Shown here: piece by piece, positions 1-10,793 of the stretch
Layout of the letters: the number at the start of each line of letters is the position of its first letter
How positions within the stretch are numbered: the first letter of the stretch is position 1
NCBI GenBank assembly: GCA_043228905.1
Contig: JBHGNT010000001.1
Span: 17,112,001 to 17,176,000, forward strand
Length of the DNA stretch: 64,000 bases
DNA from: Azolla caroliniana
Lineage: Eukaryota > Polypodiophyta
Direction of reading: 5' to 3'
Translations under genes and position numbers: made by a program
The notes under the pieces: model-generated
Seen by the model: only the letters and a program-made list of their open reading frames with translations
Told to the model about the DNA's origin: nothing
Databases searched by the model: none

Positions 1-1705
1 CCGCATGCCACTGCAACCGCCAGCATCACACGAACCGTCGTCATCTTCGCTACCGTAGCGAAGGTCTAGTCTTAGTCGATTCCGTGGGTTTGTGCGTATC
101 CCTTCGCCATTAACCAGGCCTTGTACCGGTTAGCCGAACCGTCGGCATTGTACTTTACCTTGTACACCCACTTACATCCGATCGGTTTATAGTGTCGGGG
201 ACGGTCAACTACGTCCCCTGTGTCGTTTGCATCAAGTGCCCGCATTTCTTCCTCCATAGCGGCATGCCAATTTGCGTCCTTTGCTGCTTCTGCTAAGATC
301 TCCGGCTCACACACTTCCGCCACCTTCGTCATGTACGCATAGTGATGCGCCATGTACTCATTGTACCTGTACCCCTTCACGGGGTTCTTCTGGTGGGAAG
401 ATCGCGTAATCTATCGTTACCCGGTCTGAGGCCCTTCTTGGCCAGTTCGGACTTCATTCCCGAAGATCCACCTTCATCCTTTCCGAGGTCGGATTCGCTC
501 CGATCCGACTCAATGTTGCCAGTTTCGTATTTCGGCATCTTCTTTTGCTCATGTGAGTAACTGACTAAGATGCATATATCCGACTTTGCATCCAACTTCC
601 TTCGCTTTTCATTTGGAACATGCACATATGCAATGCCGAATATCCGAAGGTGTTCGTCTTGCGCCCGAAATACAGCTCATGCGCGAACACCTTGTCACCG
701 ATCTGGTTTTGGATGTAGATGGCCGTTCGAACTGCCTTAGCCCTGTAGAATTTGGGCATGCTCTTCGCCTCCAAGATCGCCCTTGCTGCGTCGATAAGCG
801 ACTGGTTCCTCCTTTTGGCCACACCGTTTTGCTCCAGTGTGTAGCTGCAGCTGAACTCTCTCCGAATTCCTTTTTGCTGTAGATAAGTGTTGAATTGACC
901 GGAAAAAGATTCTTTTCCACCATCCGATAGTAGGCATTTGATCTTCCTCTCCATTTCCCGTTCAACCAGGCTTGGCAGGTTCTAGAAACACTCGAAGACT
1001 TTGCTCTTCCGCTCGATGAGGTAGATCCATGTGTGCAAGCTATAATCGTCAATGAAGGAGATGAAGTATCGACTCCCGCCAAGACTAACATCGAGATTGT
1101 TATGGCTCCGGTTTCATTCGGTGGGGAATGGAAGCGTCACCTACTTGGGCCTTCCAGCCACTAAACTTTGGCAAACTAAAAACAACTTGTTTCGTTTGCA
1201 AGGCTTGAAGCCTTCGGTAATTGACGTGGCCGATCCGCTTGTGCTAGAGATCAATATCCGATTCAATCTTCGGTCCTTTGGTGAGAAAAGCAATGCCTAC
1301 GTCATTGGTGTCGAGGATGAATATCCTCCCATCTCTACACCCTTGTGCAATAATTTGGCCCTCTTCCTCGATGAAGCACCCAAGGTGCGTAAACCACACC
1401 TGCATCCCTTGGTCAATGATCTGACCGACTGACACCAGGTTCTTCATGATAGTTGGAATGTGTAATACGTTCATTAGCTTCCCCCTCTGTCCGATGTGGC
1501 TCAAAGGGACTTCTCCGACATGCATGATTGGGTGAGGAGTGTCGTCTTCGGTTTCGACGACCCCCGGTTGTTTCGGTTTCTCCAAGAAAGAGAACCACTC
1601 TTTGTGGCTCGTCATGTGATTTGACACACCAGAATCAACGTACCACACTTCCTCCAATTTGGAAGTGGTCTTCTTCATTGAGTTAGCCTCATGTTTCATC
1701 ACAGA
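1..1705 (-). pseudogene. Copia-O pol remnant: RT start, integrase, protease
   Basis: Degraded pol of an old Ty1/Copia element read on the minus strand; it would process, reverse transcribe and integrate the element. From right to left: protease at 1244-1702 (WYVDSGVSNHMTSHK, retaining the catalytic DSG); integrase core at about 565-954 (LLSDGGKE, then LEQNGVAKRRN); a variable linker at 377-625; and the start of RT at 1-380 (IGCKWVYKVKYNADGS). Frames change several times. The integrase Glu expected in NGVAER is Lys, so the enzyme would be inactive even without the frameshifts. The rest of RT and RNase H lie off the left edge. It belongs to the same family as Copia-D and Copia-F. Family call is confident; exact edges are not. 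Confidence 0.85.
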
Positions 1706-1972
1706 GGATGGTCATTTACCGGCTTTTCCGGTTTTGGATCTTCCCGATCCTTCTACGTACTGTGAGTATTGCCAGTTCTCTCTGTCGGCCTTGCCGGATC
1801 TAGATCTGTCCGAATCAGCGCACTTTTGCTAGCATTCGCTTTCTCTGTGGCCCTTTTTACCATAGTACCAACATTCCGTGTCGCCCTTTGCTTGCCAGTC
1901 TCCGGCGCTGCCTGGACTCCCCCTGCTTGTGAAGGGTCCAAAACTATTGTCGGCACGTTCTCTGTGCCTTCG
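1706..1972 (-). pseudogene. Copia-O gag C-terminal part with zinc knuckle
   Basis: Minus-strand remnant of the nucleocapsid part of Gag. A CCHC-like knuckle reads CWYYGKKGHRESEC, with Tyr in place of the second Cys, so zinc binding is probably lost. The gag sequence is cut at 1972 by Copia-1 and resumes at 7486 after one copy of the 5 bp target duplication. Confidence 0.75.
1968..1972. repeat. Target-site duplication CTTCG, left of Copia-1
   Basis: CTTCG directly precedes the TG of the left LTR and is repeated exactly after the right LTR at 7481-7485. A perfect 5 bp duplication is the usual integrase signature for Copia elements and fixes both ends of Copia-1. Confidence 0.95.
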
Positions 1973-2276
1973 TGTTGAAGACGAGGCCGTGTCGATGCGG
2001 AAGATCAAGAAGCATTCGACTCTTCTCTGTACCTGCGTATGACAGTTTCTAGGTCGTTGCACAGAGATAGGGAGAGAGAGAGAGAGAGAGACACAAAAGA
2101 CTTTCTATTCCACAAAGCAATAATACAACACCCAACCTTACAAAAAGGTTACAAGGTCACTTTATATAGTGACCGACTTAGGGCAACTACCATTTATGCT
2201 AATTACACAAATGGCCCAAACTTAAGCTATACAAAGGGATAGTGTGAATACGTCCATTATATACTTGTATTCGACA
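1973..2276 (-). repeat. Copia-1 3' LTR
   Basis: 304 bp direct repeat of 7177-7480, beginning TGTTGAAGACGAGG and ending GTATTCGACA on the plus strand. It includes a GA microsatellite at about 2069-2091, of the same length in both copies. As the element reads on the minus strand, this is its 3' LTR. Confidence 0.96.
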
Positions 2277-2287
2277 CTCCCCCGTAA
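2277..2287 (-). other. Copia-1 polypurine tract
   Basis: On the minus strand the sequence next to the 3' LTR is TACGGGGGAG followed by TGTCGAA. This is the usual place and composition for the RNase H-resistant primer of plus-strand DNA synthesis. The bases from here to 2468 are the 3' untranslated segment; I see nothing else in them. Confidence 0.85.
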
Positions 2288-2468
2288 TGGGCGTATACAT
2301 GGGTTATCTAAGATTACAGGTATAAACCTAGGTTCTCGGACATATCAGTTTTGTTCGAGTCGGCAGGGTCCGAGGCAGAAGACCGAACTGGTCGGGTCGG
2401 AAGAGTTGAAGCCGATCGTTAAGGAACTGATGTCGGTTGTCGGAAACCATCCTGCGCTGTGTCCGGCT

Positions 2469-5400
2469 CTAACCGGACTGGTTTGTTGTTACGCCCATCT
2501 GATGCCGAAGAGACCGAAAGCGGTCTGCCGAAAGACACTTGGTCATTCCATCTGCGACATTGTCGGTTGTGGATATTTTCTCTAGACCGATTTTCCCTGA
2601 AATGACGCAGTCCCGAACGAAGTGATATCGAACGTCGATATGTTTGGAGGCGTTGTGGTGAACCGGATTTCTCGACAAGGCAACAGCACCTTGACTGTCG
2701 CTATAGACAACTGGAGCCGAGTCATGGTCGACTTGTCGAAACGTGTGCGCCAGCCGGCCGAGCCACAAAGCTTCTTTTGCAGCGTCGGACGCAGCTACAT
2801 ATTCTGCTTCGGTCGTTGAGGTCGCTGTGCACTCCTGAAGTTTCGACTTCCACGAAATTGCTCCGTTGCCGAACTTGAAGCAGTATCCGGTTGTTGATTT
2901 CCGACTGTCTATACAGCCGGCGAAGTCCGAGTCGGTGTAACCGACTACGCCTGAGGTTCGGTTCGGACCGAAAAGAATGCCGTGGTCTTTTGTGCCAGCC
3001 AGATATCTGAACACATGCTTGACTGCGTTCCAATGCGATCGGCCAGGATTGTGCATAAATCTGCTAACGACTCCTACGGCGTGAGAAATTTCAGGCCGTG
3101 TCGCGACCATCAGGTACATAAGGGAGCCGACTGCCGGTGCATATGGTACCGACTTCATATCTTCCCCCTCCGGACCGGATGTCGGGCAATCTCGCTGAGA
3201 GAGCCGAAGATTCATGGGGAGCGGGGTTGATGCAGATTTGGCTGATTGCATGTTGAAGCGTTCTAAGACACGTCGGATATAGTCGGTCTGAGACAAAAAA
3301 AGATGTCGTTTATCGCGATGCCGACTAATCTTCATGCCGAGTATGTGTCGTGCCGGACCGAGGTCCTTCATGGCAAACTTCAACCGCAGTTGCCGAATGA
3401 GATCGGCAAGTTCGCCCGCGTGGCGTCCAGAAATTAGCATGTCGTCCACGTAAATGATGAGGAAGATGGGTGATCCATCTTGAGCTGTGTTGGTAAAGAG
3501 ACAATGGTCCTCATCGCTTTTTGAGAAGCCGATCGATTGGATGAAATCGTCGAACTTCTTGTACCATTGTCGCGGTGCCTGTTTGAGGCCGTATAGACTC
3601 TTCCTGAGTCGGCAGACTAGATGTTCTTGGCCAGTTGCCACGAAGCCTTTTGGCTGTTCCATATAAATTTCCTCTTCAAGATCACCATGGAGGAAGGCGG
3701 TTTTGACATCTAGCTGAATCAGCTCCAAGTTGTCGGCTGCCACTACGCCGAGTAGAAAACGAAGGGTTGTCATTTTCACCACTGGTGAAAAAATCTCGTC
3801 GAAGTCGACGCCATATTCTTGTCGGAAGCCCTTCGCAACTAATCTGGCCTTGTACTTTGGGGTGGTCGAATCAGACGTCTCTTTTAGTCGATAAACCCAC
3901 TTGCAAGGAAGAGCACGTCGGTTCCTAGGTAATTCGACCAGATCCCAAGTCTTGTTTGCCCGAATGGAGTGCATTTCCGACTCCATCGCCAGATGCCAGG
4001 TGGCTGAATCGACAGATGTCGATGCTTCTTCGTAAGATGTCGGTTCGCCGGCGTCGGTGAAGAAAATTCCAGGAGAATACCTCTCCGGAGGTTGCGACAG
4101 TCTCTCGGATCGTCGAGGTAAGATTGGACTGGTCGCATCGGGTATCGAGGTCGGGTGGTCCGAAAGCGGATTGTTCTGCTGTGCCGAGTCGGGGTTGTCC
4201 GAGTCGGTAATGTAAGGTTCAGCTACCCGTGAAGCTGACCGTGTGTTAAGAGCGGGGCCTTCTTGAAGGGTCGGCACATCGGAAAATGTTACCCTTCGGA
4301 CTTCGATCGGTTTTTCGACTGATGGATGCATAGCCGACTCGTTGAACACAACGTCCGAACTTCGAACGATTTGTCTGCGTTCGGGGTCCCAGAGTCGGTA
4401 TCCCATTTCGCCGTCGGATCCATATCCAAGGAAAATGCATTTCCTGGACCGAGGTGCAAGTTTTCGGCGATCATCTTTCGGAATAAGGGCGTACGCCTCG
4501 CATCCGAAGATCCTCAGCTTGTCGTAATTCGGCTTACTGCCGATCCATAGTTCCTGAGGAATTTGAAGTCCTAGAGGTCTGCTTGGCGACATATTGATTA
4601 TGTGTACTGCCGTGAGTAGAGCCTCTGCCCAGAAGCCATCCGACAGTCCGGAGTGTTGGAGCATGGAAACTATCCGTTCTTGGATTGTCCGATTCATTCG
4701 TTCTGCAATCCCGTTTTGCTCCGGACTGTGTGGTGCCGTAAATTCACGTCGGATGCCGCGTTGTCGGCAGAATTTGACGAATTCTTCGGATTTGAACTCT
4801 CCCCCATTGTCTGTCCGAAAGCATTTCAGCTTTCGGTCGGTTTGATTTTCTACCATAGCGAGCCAATCGGTGAAGATCGAGAAGACACGATCTTTGGTGC
4901 GAATTGGATAAGCCCACACCTTTCGAGTCGAATCGTCAATAAAACTGACGAAGTAAGAGGCACCGCCGAGAGACTGATGCGGCATTGGGCCACAGACGTC
5001 CGAGTGGACTAAATCGAGAGGTCTCGTTTCTCGTGGTGCTGATGTCGGGTGTGATGCGGCTGCTTGTTTGCCATACTGGCAATGCTCGCAGAATTGGTGG
5101 TCGGAGAAGGAGAGTTTGGGGATGTATCCGGCTCTAGATAGATGCGTAATGCCGGCCTTGCTGAGGTGTCCTAATCTTCGGTGCCATAGTGATGACACAG
5201 GAATATCCACCAAAAACAGGTTACCCTCTCTGAGCGTAACATGTAACGGATACAGGGAGTGTATCTTGGGTCCTCTAGCAAGCAGGAGGTTCCCCCTGTG
5301 GATTGTCCACCCTCCCGAAGAAAAACCGGCACGAATGCCGTCTTCATCTAGTTGTCCGACTGAGATCAATGGCCTTGAGAGCTCGGGTACATGTCGGACA

Positions 5401-6485
5401 TTGTGGAGTACAAGTGTAGAGCCACCTGCAAGGTTGAGCTCTACTGTGCCGATTCCGATGATGTCACAGTGTTGTGAGTTGCCGACTCGAACTGAGTCGG
5501 AGTGACGGATCGTATATTGCCGAAATTGGGATCGATGAGGAGTCACGTGAAATGACGCGCCCGAATCTAAGAGCCATGTGCTCGATTCTTCAGTTGTGAG
5601 TAGAACTTCTGATCCGACTGGATTTTCGATTGATAGTATATTCGGGTCGTCTGGTAGCACATCAGCTGAGAAGCTGACGTAATTGATCTCCTCATGCCGG
5701 CCACTCTTCTTGTTGTTCTTGTTTTTGAGTGCGCGGCAGTCGGCTTTGATGTGTCCGGGTTTCTTGCAATAGTTGCAGATTCGGTTATCCCGTGACTGGC
5801 TCCGTCTTCGCTGATTGTTCGGTGGCCGTGAGGAATCTCTTCCTCGTATGTTCGATCGGTCTGTCGAACCTTGTACTACGTAAGCGTCGTCTGTTGAGTC
5901 TTTGGCGAAAGACTTTCTCCGAGCTGCTTCGGTCAGGATTGCGCTCGTGACTTCGGAGTATTTAACAGCCGTGGTTGACGCGTTGCACACGGTTGTGACG
6001 AAAGTTTCCCATGATGAGGGAAGGCTGCTCATGAGTATCATTGCTCTGAGTTCATCCTCGATTGCCGTCCCCTGAGATGAGATTTGGGAGCTTATGCTTT
6101 CGTACTCATTGAGATGTGCTTGAACCGAATCGGATTCTTTCATCCGCAAGTTGTAGAGGCGCCGGATCAGAAACATCTTCGTTGCGGCGACCTTCTTTTC
6201 GTAAGTGTCCGACAGTGTTTTCCACAGTTCGAATGCTGTCGTACACGATTGCACCGTAAAGTATACCGATTCCGATAGGTGCATCCGAATCGTGGCGCGG
6301 ACGATTCTGTCCAGCTTCTGCCACTCAATTGGTTTGTATCCTTCTGGAGGTTCTTCATTTTCGATGGGATCGATTTGCCCCTTGACTATGAGATAGTCCT
6401 GCATTTGCTCTTTCCAGAAGTTGAAGTTCGATCCATCGAACTTTCGTAGACTCATTTCTGACGAGCCGGATGTTGATGCCATCAA
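2469..6485 (-). CDS. gag-pol: Copia-1 Gag-Pol polyprotein, intact
   Basis: A 1338-residue polyprotein giving capsid, protease, integrase and RT-RNase H for cytoplasmic reverse transcription and nuclear integration. Visible parts: Gag at about 1-235; CCHC knuckle CNYCKKPGHIKADC (237-250); protease WLLDSGASFH (about 304-313); pre-integrase zinc region HRRLGH...CEHC (435-470); integrase catalytic residues D496, D559 (TDNGGEF) and E595 (NGIAERMN), the last two separated by 35 residues; RT with LDVKTAFLHGDLEE (about 925-938) and YVDD (1012-1015); RNase H with YTDSDFAG, TEAEY and YSDSQGA. The domain order PR-INT-RT-RH is Copia, and the text resembles the Tnt1/Tork group. The start at 6485 is the first Met (MMASTSG). 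No stop or frameshift was found, and all catalytic motifs are present. Confidence 0.97.
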   Translation of the reverse strand: MMASTSGSSEMSLRKFDGSNFNFWKEQMQDYLIVKGQIDPIENEEPPEGYKPIEWQKLDRIVRATIRMHLSESVYFTVQSCTTAFELWKTLSDTYEKKVAATKMFLIRRLYNLRMKESDSVQAHLNEYESISSQISSQGTAIEDELRAMILMSSLPSSWETFVTTVCNASTTAVKYSEVTSAILTEAARRKSFAKDSTDDAYVVQGSTDRSNIRGRDSSRPPNNQRRRSQSRDNRICNYCKKPGHIKADCRALKNKNNKKSGRHEEINYVSFSADVLPDDPNILSIENPVGSEVLLTTEESSTWLLDSGASFHVTPHRSQFRQYTIRHSDSVRVGNSQHCDIIGIGTVELNLAGGSTLVLHNVRHVPELSRPLISVGQLDEDGIRAGFSSGGWTIHRGNLLLARGPKIHSLYPLHVTLREGNLFLVDIPVSSLWHRRLGHLSKAGITHLSRAGYIPKLSFSDHQFCEHCQYGKQAAASHPTSAPRETRPLDLVHSDVCGPMPHQSLGGASYFVSFIDDSTRKVWAYPIRTKDRVFSIFTDWLAMVENQTDRKLKCFRTDNGGEFKSEEFVKFCRQRGIRREFTAPHSPEQNGIAERMNRTIQERIVSMLQHSGLSDGFWAEALLTAVHIINMSPSRPLGLQIPQELWIGSKPNYDKLRIFGCEAYALIPKDDRRKLAPRSRKCIFLGYGSDGEMGYRLWDPERRQIVRSSDVVFNESAMHPSVEKPIEVRRVTFSDVPTLQEGPALNTRSASRVAEPYITDSDNPDSAQQNNPLSDHPTSIPDATSPILPRRSERLSQPPERYSPGIFFTDAGEPTSYEEASTSVDSATWHLAMESEMHSIRANKTWDLVELPRNRRALPCKWVYRLKETSDSTTPKYKARLVAKGFRQEYGVDFDEIFSPVVKMTTLRFLLGVVAADNLELIQLDVKTAFLHGDLEEEIYMEQPKGFVATGQEHLVCRLRKSLYGLKQAPRQWYKKFDDFIQSIGFSKSDEDHCLFTNTAQDGSPIFLIIYVDDMLISGRHAGELADLIRQLRLKFAMKDLGPARHILGMKISRHRDKRHLFLSQTDYIRRVLERFNMQSAKSASTPLPMNLRLSQRDCPTSGPEGEDMKSVPYAPAVGSLMYLMVATRPEISHAVGVVSRFMHNPGRSHWNAVKHVFRYLAGTKDHGILFGPNRTSGVVGYTDSDFAGCIDSRKSTTGYCFKFGNGAISWKSKLQECTATSTTEAEYVAASDAAKEALWLGRLAHTFRQVDHDSAPVVYSDSQGAVALSRNPVHHNASKHIDVRYHFVRDCVISGKIGLEKISTTDNVADGMTKCLSADRFRSLRHQMGVTTNQSG

Positions 6486-7162
6486 ATTTGGTTTCGGTTG
6501 ACGAAGCTCGGTTCGGAGTTGACTACGAACCTTGTTGGAGTGCAGCCGGTTGGCTCACCCGATATCGTTCTAGTCGGATTTGAACCCGAGTCGGTTCGGC
6601 TTCGGATATATGTATTGTTGAACTTGCTCGGATTGACTCCGGTAACTTGAGGGACAGGACCGACTGGTCTTCCCGAATGTTGCCGAGTCGGAGTGAGCCC
6701 GGTTCGCTTCGGATATATGTGCCGAATACCGATTATTGAAACCGATTATCTGGACCGATTCTGCTTCGGGTGGCTGCAGCGACGAGAGAGACAGATCCAA
6801 CTGATCCTCCCGAATGTCGATCAGCCGGATGAAGCGCGAATTGGGGTTGTTGTCTTGAGACCGATCTGCACCGAGTGGTTACAACGAGCGGCGAGCAGCG
6901 TTTAATGACCTTTTCGGATGTCGTTTAACCGAGTGAAGCACGATCGTGTCAATGTTGCACAAGGGGATTTCACCTCGAGCGGTTGCGATCACAAGGAAAC
7001 AGAGTACAGCCGGCTGGCTTACTCCAAGCAAAGATGATCTAACGCGATGAGATGCAGGCCTCGTTTTTCTTCTTCTCTCTTCTTCGAATGACGCAGGAAA
7101 CCGAATGCTGTGCAGGCTGAGACGACGTCCGACAGCGGATTGAAGGACCGAATGCTCTGCAG
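6486..7162 (-). other. Copia-1 5' leader
   Basis: About 680 bp between primer site and gag start. It contains repeated TCGG/CCGA-rich phrases but no ORF with recognisable content. It probably holds packaging and dimerisation signals, which cannot be identified from sequence alone. Confidence 0.5.
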
Positions 7163-7174
7163 GCTCTGATACCA
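7163..7174 (-). other. Copia-1 primer-binding site (tRNA-iMet)
   Basis: The minus strand reads TGGTATCAGAGC starting 2 bp inside the 5' LTR. This is the standard plant Copia site complementary to the 3' end of initiator tRNA-Met. Confidence 0.93.
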
Positions 7175-7176
7175 GA

Positions 7177-7480
7177 TGTTGAAGACGAGGCCGTGTCGAT
7201 GCGGAAGATCAAGAAGCATTCAACTCTTCTCTGTACCTGCGTATGACAGTTTCTAGGTCGTTGCACAGAGATAGGGAGAGAGAGAGAGAGAGAGACACAA
7301 AAGACTTTCTATTCCACAAAGCAATAATACAACACCCAACCTTACAAAAAGGTTACAAGGTCACTTTATATAGTGACCGACTTAGGGCAACTACCATTTA
7401 TGCTAATTACACAAATGGCCCAAACTTAAGCTATACAAAGGGATAGTGTGAATACGTCCATTATATACTTGTATTCGACA
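7177..7480 (-). repeat. Copia-1 5' LTR
   Basis: Second 304 bp LTR copy, which would drive transcription of the element on the minus strand. One base difference from the 3' copy was seen by eye. Confidence 0.96.
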
Positions 7481-7485
7481 CTTCG
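7481..7485. repeat. Target-site duplication CTTCG, right of Copia-1
   Basis: Exact copy of 1968-1972, directly after the LTR end TTCGACA. Confidence 0.95.
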
Positions 7486-8230
7486 GTCCTGCTCTTGCCG
7501 GCTACTACCGTTGCGAGCCGACCCGCCTTGTCCACCATGCCCATAGCGCCGATCCGCCTCCGTGTACAACATCCGGTTGTCGGTGGGTGCACTTGTTGAC
7601 GCACTGGCATGGTTCTCCTCTACAAGGAGCATCGATTGTAAGTCGAAAAATGACGACGTATTCTCCCTTGTACATACCGCCGTTCGGAACGCTCTGAACT
7701 TAGACGCTAGGCCCCCACGACAGATCTGCACCATCTCATCTTCCTCTACAGTGACATTGATAGAGGCAAGTGAGTCACTAACCTCTTTGATTCGGGCTGT
7801 GTAATCGGCTACGGACATGTCCTTCTGTCGGACATTGCTCAACTCCTGTCGAAGTTGAAGCTTCCGGGCCATAGTGCTTGTTACGAAAACATTCTTCAGG
7901 TTTCCCCAAGCTTCTTTTGGCATCTTGGCATCTCGGACATGGCTCAACAGTTGGTCTCCGATACTAGACGCAAAGCAATACATCACTCTACTTGTTGCTT
8001 GTTCCCACACTCGGAAGTTCTTGTGTGCCGCATCAGGTGTTGTGTCGTTAGCTCCATCGACATAGCTCTAGTAACCATGCCCAAGCAGGTACTGGTGCAT
8101 CTACTAAGACCATGATGCGTAATTGGATCTGTGGAGCTTCTCCACCAGGAGCAAGCTAGCCATTCCTCTGTCCATCACTTCTCTTTCTGTTCTTACCGGG
8201 TCTTAGGGTTTGTCATTAGATGTTGATGTC
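7486..8230 (-). pseudogene. Copia-O gag, N-terminal part
   Basis: Minus-strand Gag capsid remnant (about 7486-8010 in one frame), with phrases typical of the Copia Gag domain: WGNLKNVFVTSTMARKLQLR, LSNVRQKDMSVADYTARIKE and LLVEENHAS. Joined with 1706-1972 it makes the Gag interrupted by Copia-1. The same stretch in Copia-D at about 55823-56540 confirms the family. The first codons upstream of about 8010 are degraded. Confidence 0.85.
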
Positions 8231-8255
8231 GGCTGTAGAGGTTCTCAACCCTTGC

Positions 8256-8267
8256 GCTCTGATACCA
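8256..8267 (-). other. Copia-O primer-binding site
   Basis: The minus strand gives TGGTATCAGAGC directly against the LTR end at 8268; initiator tRNA-Met type. Confidence 0.9.
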
Positions 8268-8713
8268 TGTAAAAGGAATAGCGTGTTGAAGCAATAGGAA
8301 ACCAAACACAGAAACACCGGTTTAATGGAGAGCTTGAATATACAGAGTACGCGGGAGAGACAGAGAAAGAGCAAAACAACTTAAATCTATTCTTAACAAC
8401 CCTGTAAAATTCTATGTACATACAACGTGTTCAACAACACTATTTATACAAGTCCTAAGAGGACTTACAGAAGTACGGTGTACTTCAATGCTCACACGAG
8501 TGTCTGACACTAATTACTAGACATTAACTACCTAGTAGTCTAGATTGTTGCTAGGCTTCCGATTATTGCTGGATCCGGCTAACCGGCTCCCCAGCTCACC
8601 GGCTCACTGGCTCACTTGCTCACTGGCTCACCGATCCGGCTCATCCTTCAGGATGCCGATCCGGCTCAAGCTTATTCAGCCGATCCGGATCTTGTTGAGC
8701 TTGCCGCTCAACA
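8268..8713 (-). repeat. Copia-O 5' LTR
   Basis: About 446 bp between the primer site and the terminal ...GCTCAACA. The related Copia-D LTR (56631-56998) ends the same way (GCTCAACA) and shares the GATCCGGCT-rich segment. The plus strand begins TGTAAAAGG. The right part contains short tandem variants of CCGGCTCA and CTGGCTCA (about 8575-8640). The partner LTR is outside the window. Confidence 0.8.
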
Positions 8714-8813
8714 ACCACCCTTCCGCTCCCACGCCAAAATCGATAGTGTAGACGAGAAATCCCGATCTGTCCTATACTAGCTAGGATCTCCACGTCAGGA
8801 CCTTGGTAGATGA
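8714..8813 (-). other. gypsy-E 3' noncoding end, cut by Copia-O
   Basis: Sequence between the gypsy-E pol stop and the Copia-O LTR. It is closely repeated at about 11680-11765, where it continues beyond GGGTGGT into LTR-like sequence. The break at 8713/8714 is therefore where Copia-O inserted, near the start of the gypsy-E 3' LTR. Confidence 0.6.
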
Positions 8814-9659
8814 CTAGTCCACATCAAAGAGACCTTCGTTTGAACCACTCATGGGGAAGTTAGGAAAATGTTTGCGTAATGTCTCTTCAGTTTCCCATGT
8901 GTTGTCTTCTTCCAATCTATCCTTCCACTTAACCTTGTAGCGATGAACAACCTTTGACCTTAGGTTTCTAGACGTATGGTTGAGGATTTTCTCAGGTTCA
9001 TGTGGAGCAAAATGATCATCCTCTAATGTCGATAAATTAGACAGTGTTACAACATTATCATCATAACCAATCGCCTCCTTTAATCGACTCATGTGGAATA
9101 CGGGATGAACCATCACATTGGAAAGCAAATCCAAACGATAAGCATTGGGACCTATACGTTTTAAAACTTTATATGGTCCACAATACCTTGGGGCTAATTT
9201 TGCGCATGGTCTTGTTCTCAATATTTCTGAGTCCTTAGGAACCCGTAGAAAAACTTGTTGTCCTACGTGAAATTCCCTCAGTTTTCTATCATGATTCACA
9301 TAAAATACATTTCTGGCCCGTGCCATCTTAAGGTTTTCTTCTGCCAATTTACGTGCTTCAAGCATATCAGACAAAAAATCCTTTGTACTATCCAAAGTAT
9401 GCGAATCAAACGAAACATCAATAGGAGGATGTTGCGTATAACCATACATCAACATGAACGGACTATATTTTGTTGATGTATGCTTAGCGTTGTTGTAGGC
9501 AAATTCCACCATAGGAAGGTAAGTCTCCCATAATGAGGGTTTTTGCGCTACATATGCTCTCAACATATCCTCTAATATCTGATTCACTCTCTCAGTCTGC
9601 CCATCTGACTGAGGATGATTAGAAGAACCGAGACTCGAGGTTGTTTGCAGTTTTTGCAT
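8814..9659 (-). pseudogene. gypsy-E integrase C-terminal half with chromodomain
   Basis: A 281-residue open stretch. It starts in the integrase catalytic Glu region (HPQSDGQTERVNQILED), passes through the SH3-like segment (FHVGQQVFLRVP, APRYCGPYKVLKRIG) and ends in a chromodomain (YKVKWKDRLEEDNTWETEE). Chromodomain integrases are thought to steer insertion to heterochromatin. This places gypsy-E among plant chromoviruses (Tekay/Reina/CRM group). It is followed upstream by stops, so it is a broken piece of a larger pol. Confidence 0.88.
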
Positions 9660-10288
9660 AACTTCTGACCAAAATGTACTTGTAAACTTGGAGTCTCAAT
9701 CACTTACAATCTCCATCAGTAGACCATATAAGCTATAAAGATGTTTAATAAACTTAATTGCCAATTGTTTTGTGGTAATCGTGGATTTTGTTGGAATGAA
9801 TCTTGCCATCTTGGTAAGTTGATCAACAACTACCCAAATGACATTATTTCCCTCAATGGAACGAGGTAATCCAACTATGAAATCCATGGATATACTTTGC
9901 CACTTTTCAGCTGGAATATCGAGAGGTTGCAATAAGCCAACTTTTTTCTGTTACTCAGCCTTAATGACCTGACATTGTGGACATCGAATGACATAGGACT
10001 CTCCCTTAGGTTTCATTTTTGGCCAGAAAAACCTGGCTTTAATCAAAGCTAATGTTCTTTGCACACCTGGATGACCAGCAGAAGGGGCATCATGAAATTC
10101 ATACAGAATTTTATTCTTGATGTCCTTTGTGTGTGGTATGCAAACTTACTATTGCGGTACAATAACCCATTTGCAACATAGTAAAGGTTCTTCGGGGTAG
10201 ATGTGGTTCCATGATCGACGTCAATACCTGTTTCAGCTCTCTTCCAGAACTTCAAAAATGTTCTGTCATCAAGGTATTTTTGTTTACC
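9660..10288 (-). pseudogene. gypsy-E integrase core and zinc region, broken
   Basis: The integrase DDE core is seen at about 9696-9932 (WQSISMDFIVGLPRS, WVVVDQLTKMARFIP, YGLLMEIVSD). The N-terminal zinc-binding region is around 9950-10130, with remnants of the H-H-C-C spacing. At least two stops or frameshifts separate the pieces (for example near 9700 and 9955). Confidence 0.8.
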
Positions 10289-10793
10289 CTAGATCAAATC
10301 ATATAAGTCGTTGTTAAATTCCACGAAACTTAGGGCATTAATTTCTGGAATACGACTCAGGGCATCTGCAATGAAATTGAAAGCCCCTTTTTGATATCTA
10401 ATTTCGAAATCAAAGTCTTGCATCAACTCCGCCCATCTTGCCTTTGGACCCTCAAAATTCTTTTGAGAGAGCAAGTATTCCAAGGATTTGTGATCCATTA
10501 AAATAGTAAATTTACTAACATATAAATATTGTTGGCATTTCTTTAAGGCGTAAATAATAGCAAATAATTCTTTTTCTTGAACCAAGTAATTTCTTGAACC
10601 AAGGTATAGCTAAAGTAGGTGCATTCAGAGTTAATGACTTCAACTTATTGAAGGTTTCTTCAAGAGAGGCATTCCACTCAATAGGTTTAGTGGACTCTCT
10701 TGTAATACCCTTCAATAGGTTCGTAAATGGTGCTGTGTAGGATGAATAGTTTTGAAGAGATCTTCTTAGGAATCCAACAAATCCTAAGAAAGA
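10289..10793 (-). pseudogene. gypsy-E RNase H, broken
   Basis: The RNase H domain is at 10289-10585 (EKELFAIIYALKKCQQYL, FTILMDHKSLEYLL, FNFIADALSR). The RT-RH connection at 10515-10715 carries a frameshift around 10580. Confidence 0.8.

Larger units (their letters stand above)
1973..7480 (-). mobile_element. Copia-1: complete, young Ty1/Copia retrotransposon
   Basis: A 5508 bp element with all the expected parts: two 304 bp LTRs bounded by TGTTGAA and TTCGACA, flanking CTTCG duplications, a TGGTATCAGAGC primer site 2 bp from the 5' LTR, one uninterrupted 1338-residue Gag-Pol ORF and a G-rich polypurine tract next to the 3' LTR. By eye the LTRs differ at a single base (a G/A at about 2009 versus 7213), so insertion was recent. 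It lies inside the gag region of Copia-O. It is potentially autonomous; transcription cannot be judged from sequence. Confidence 0.96.
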
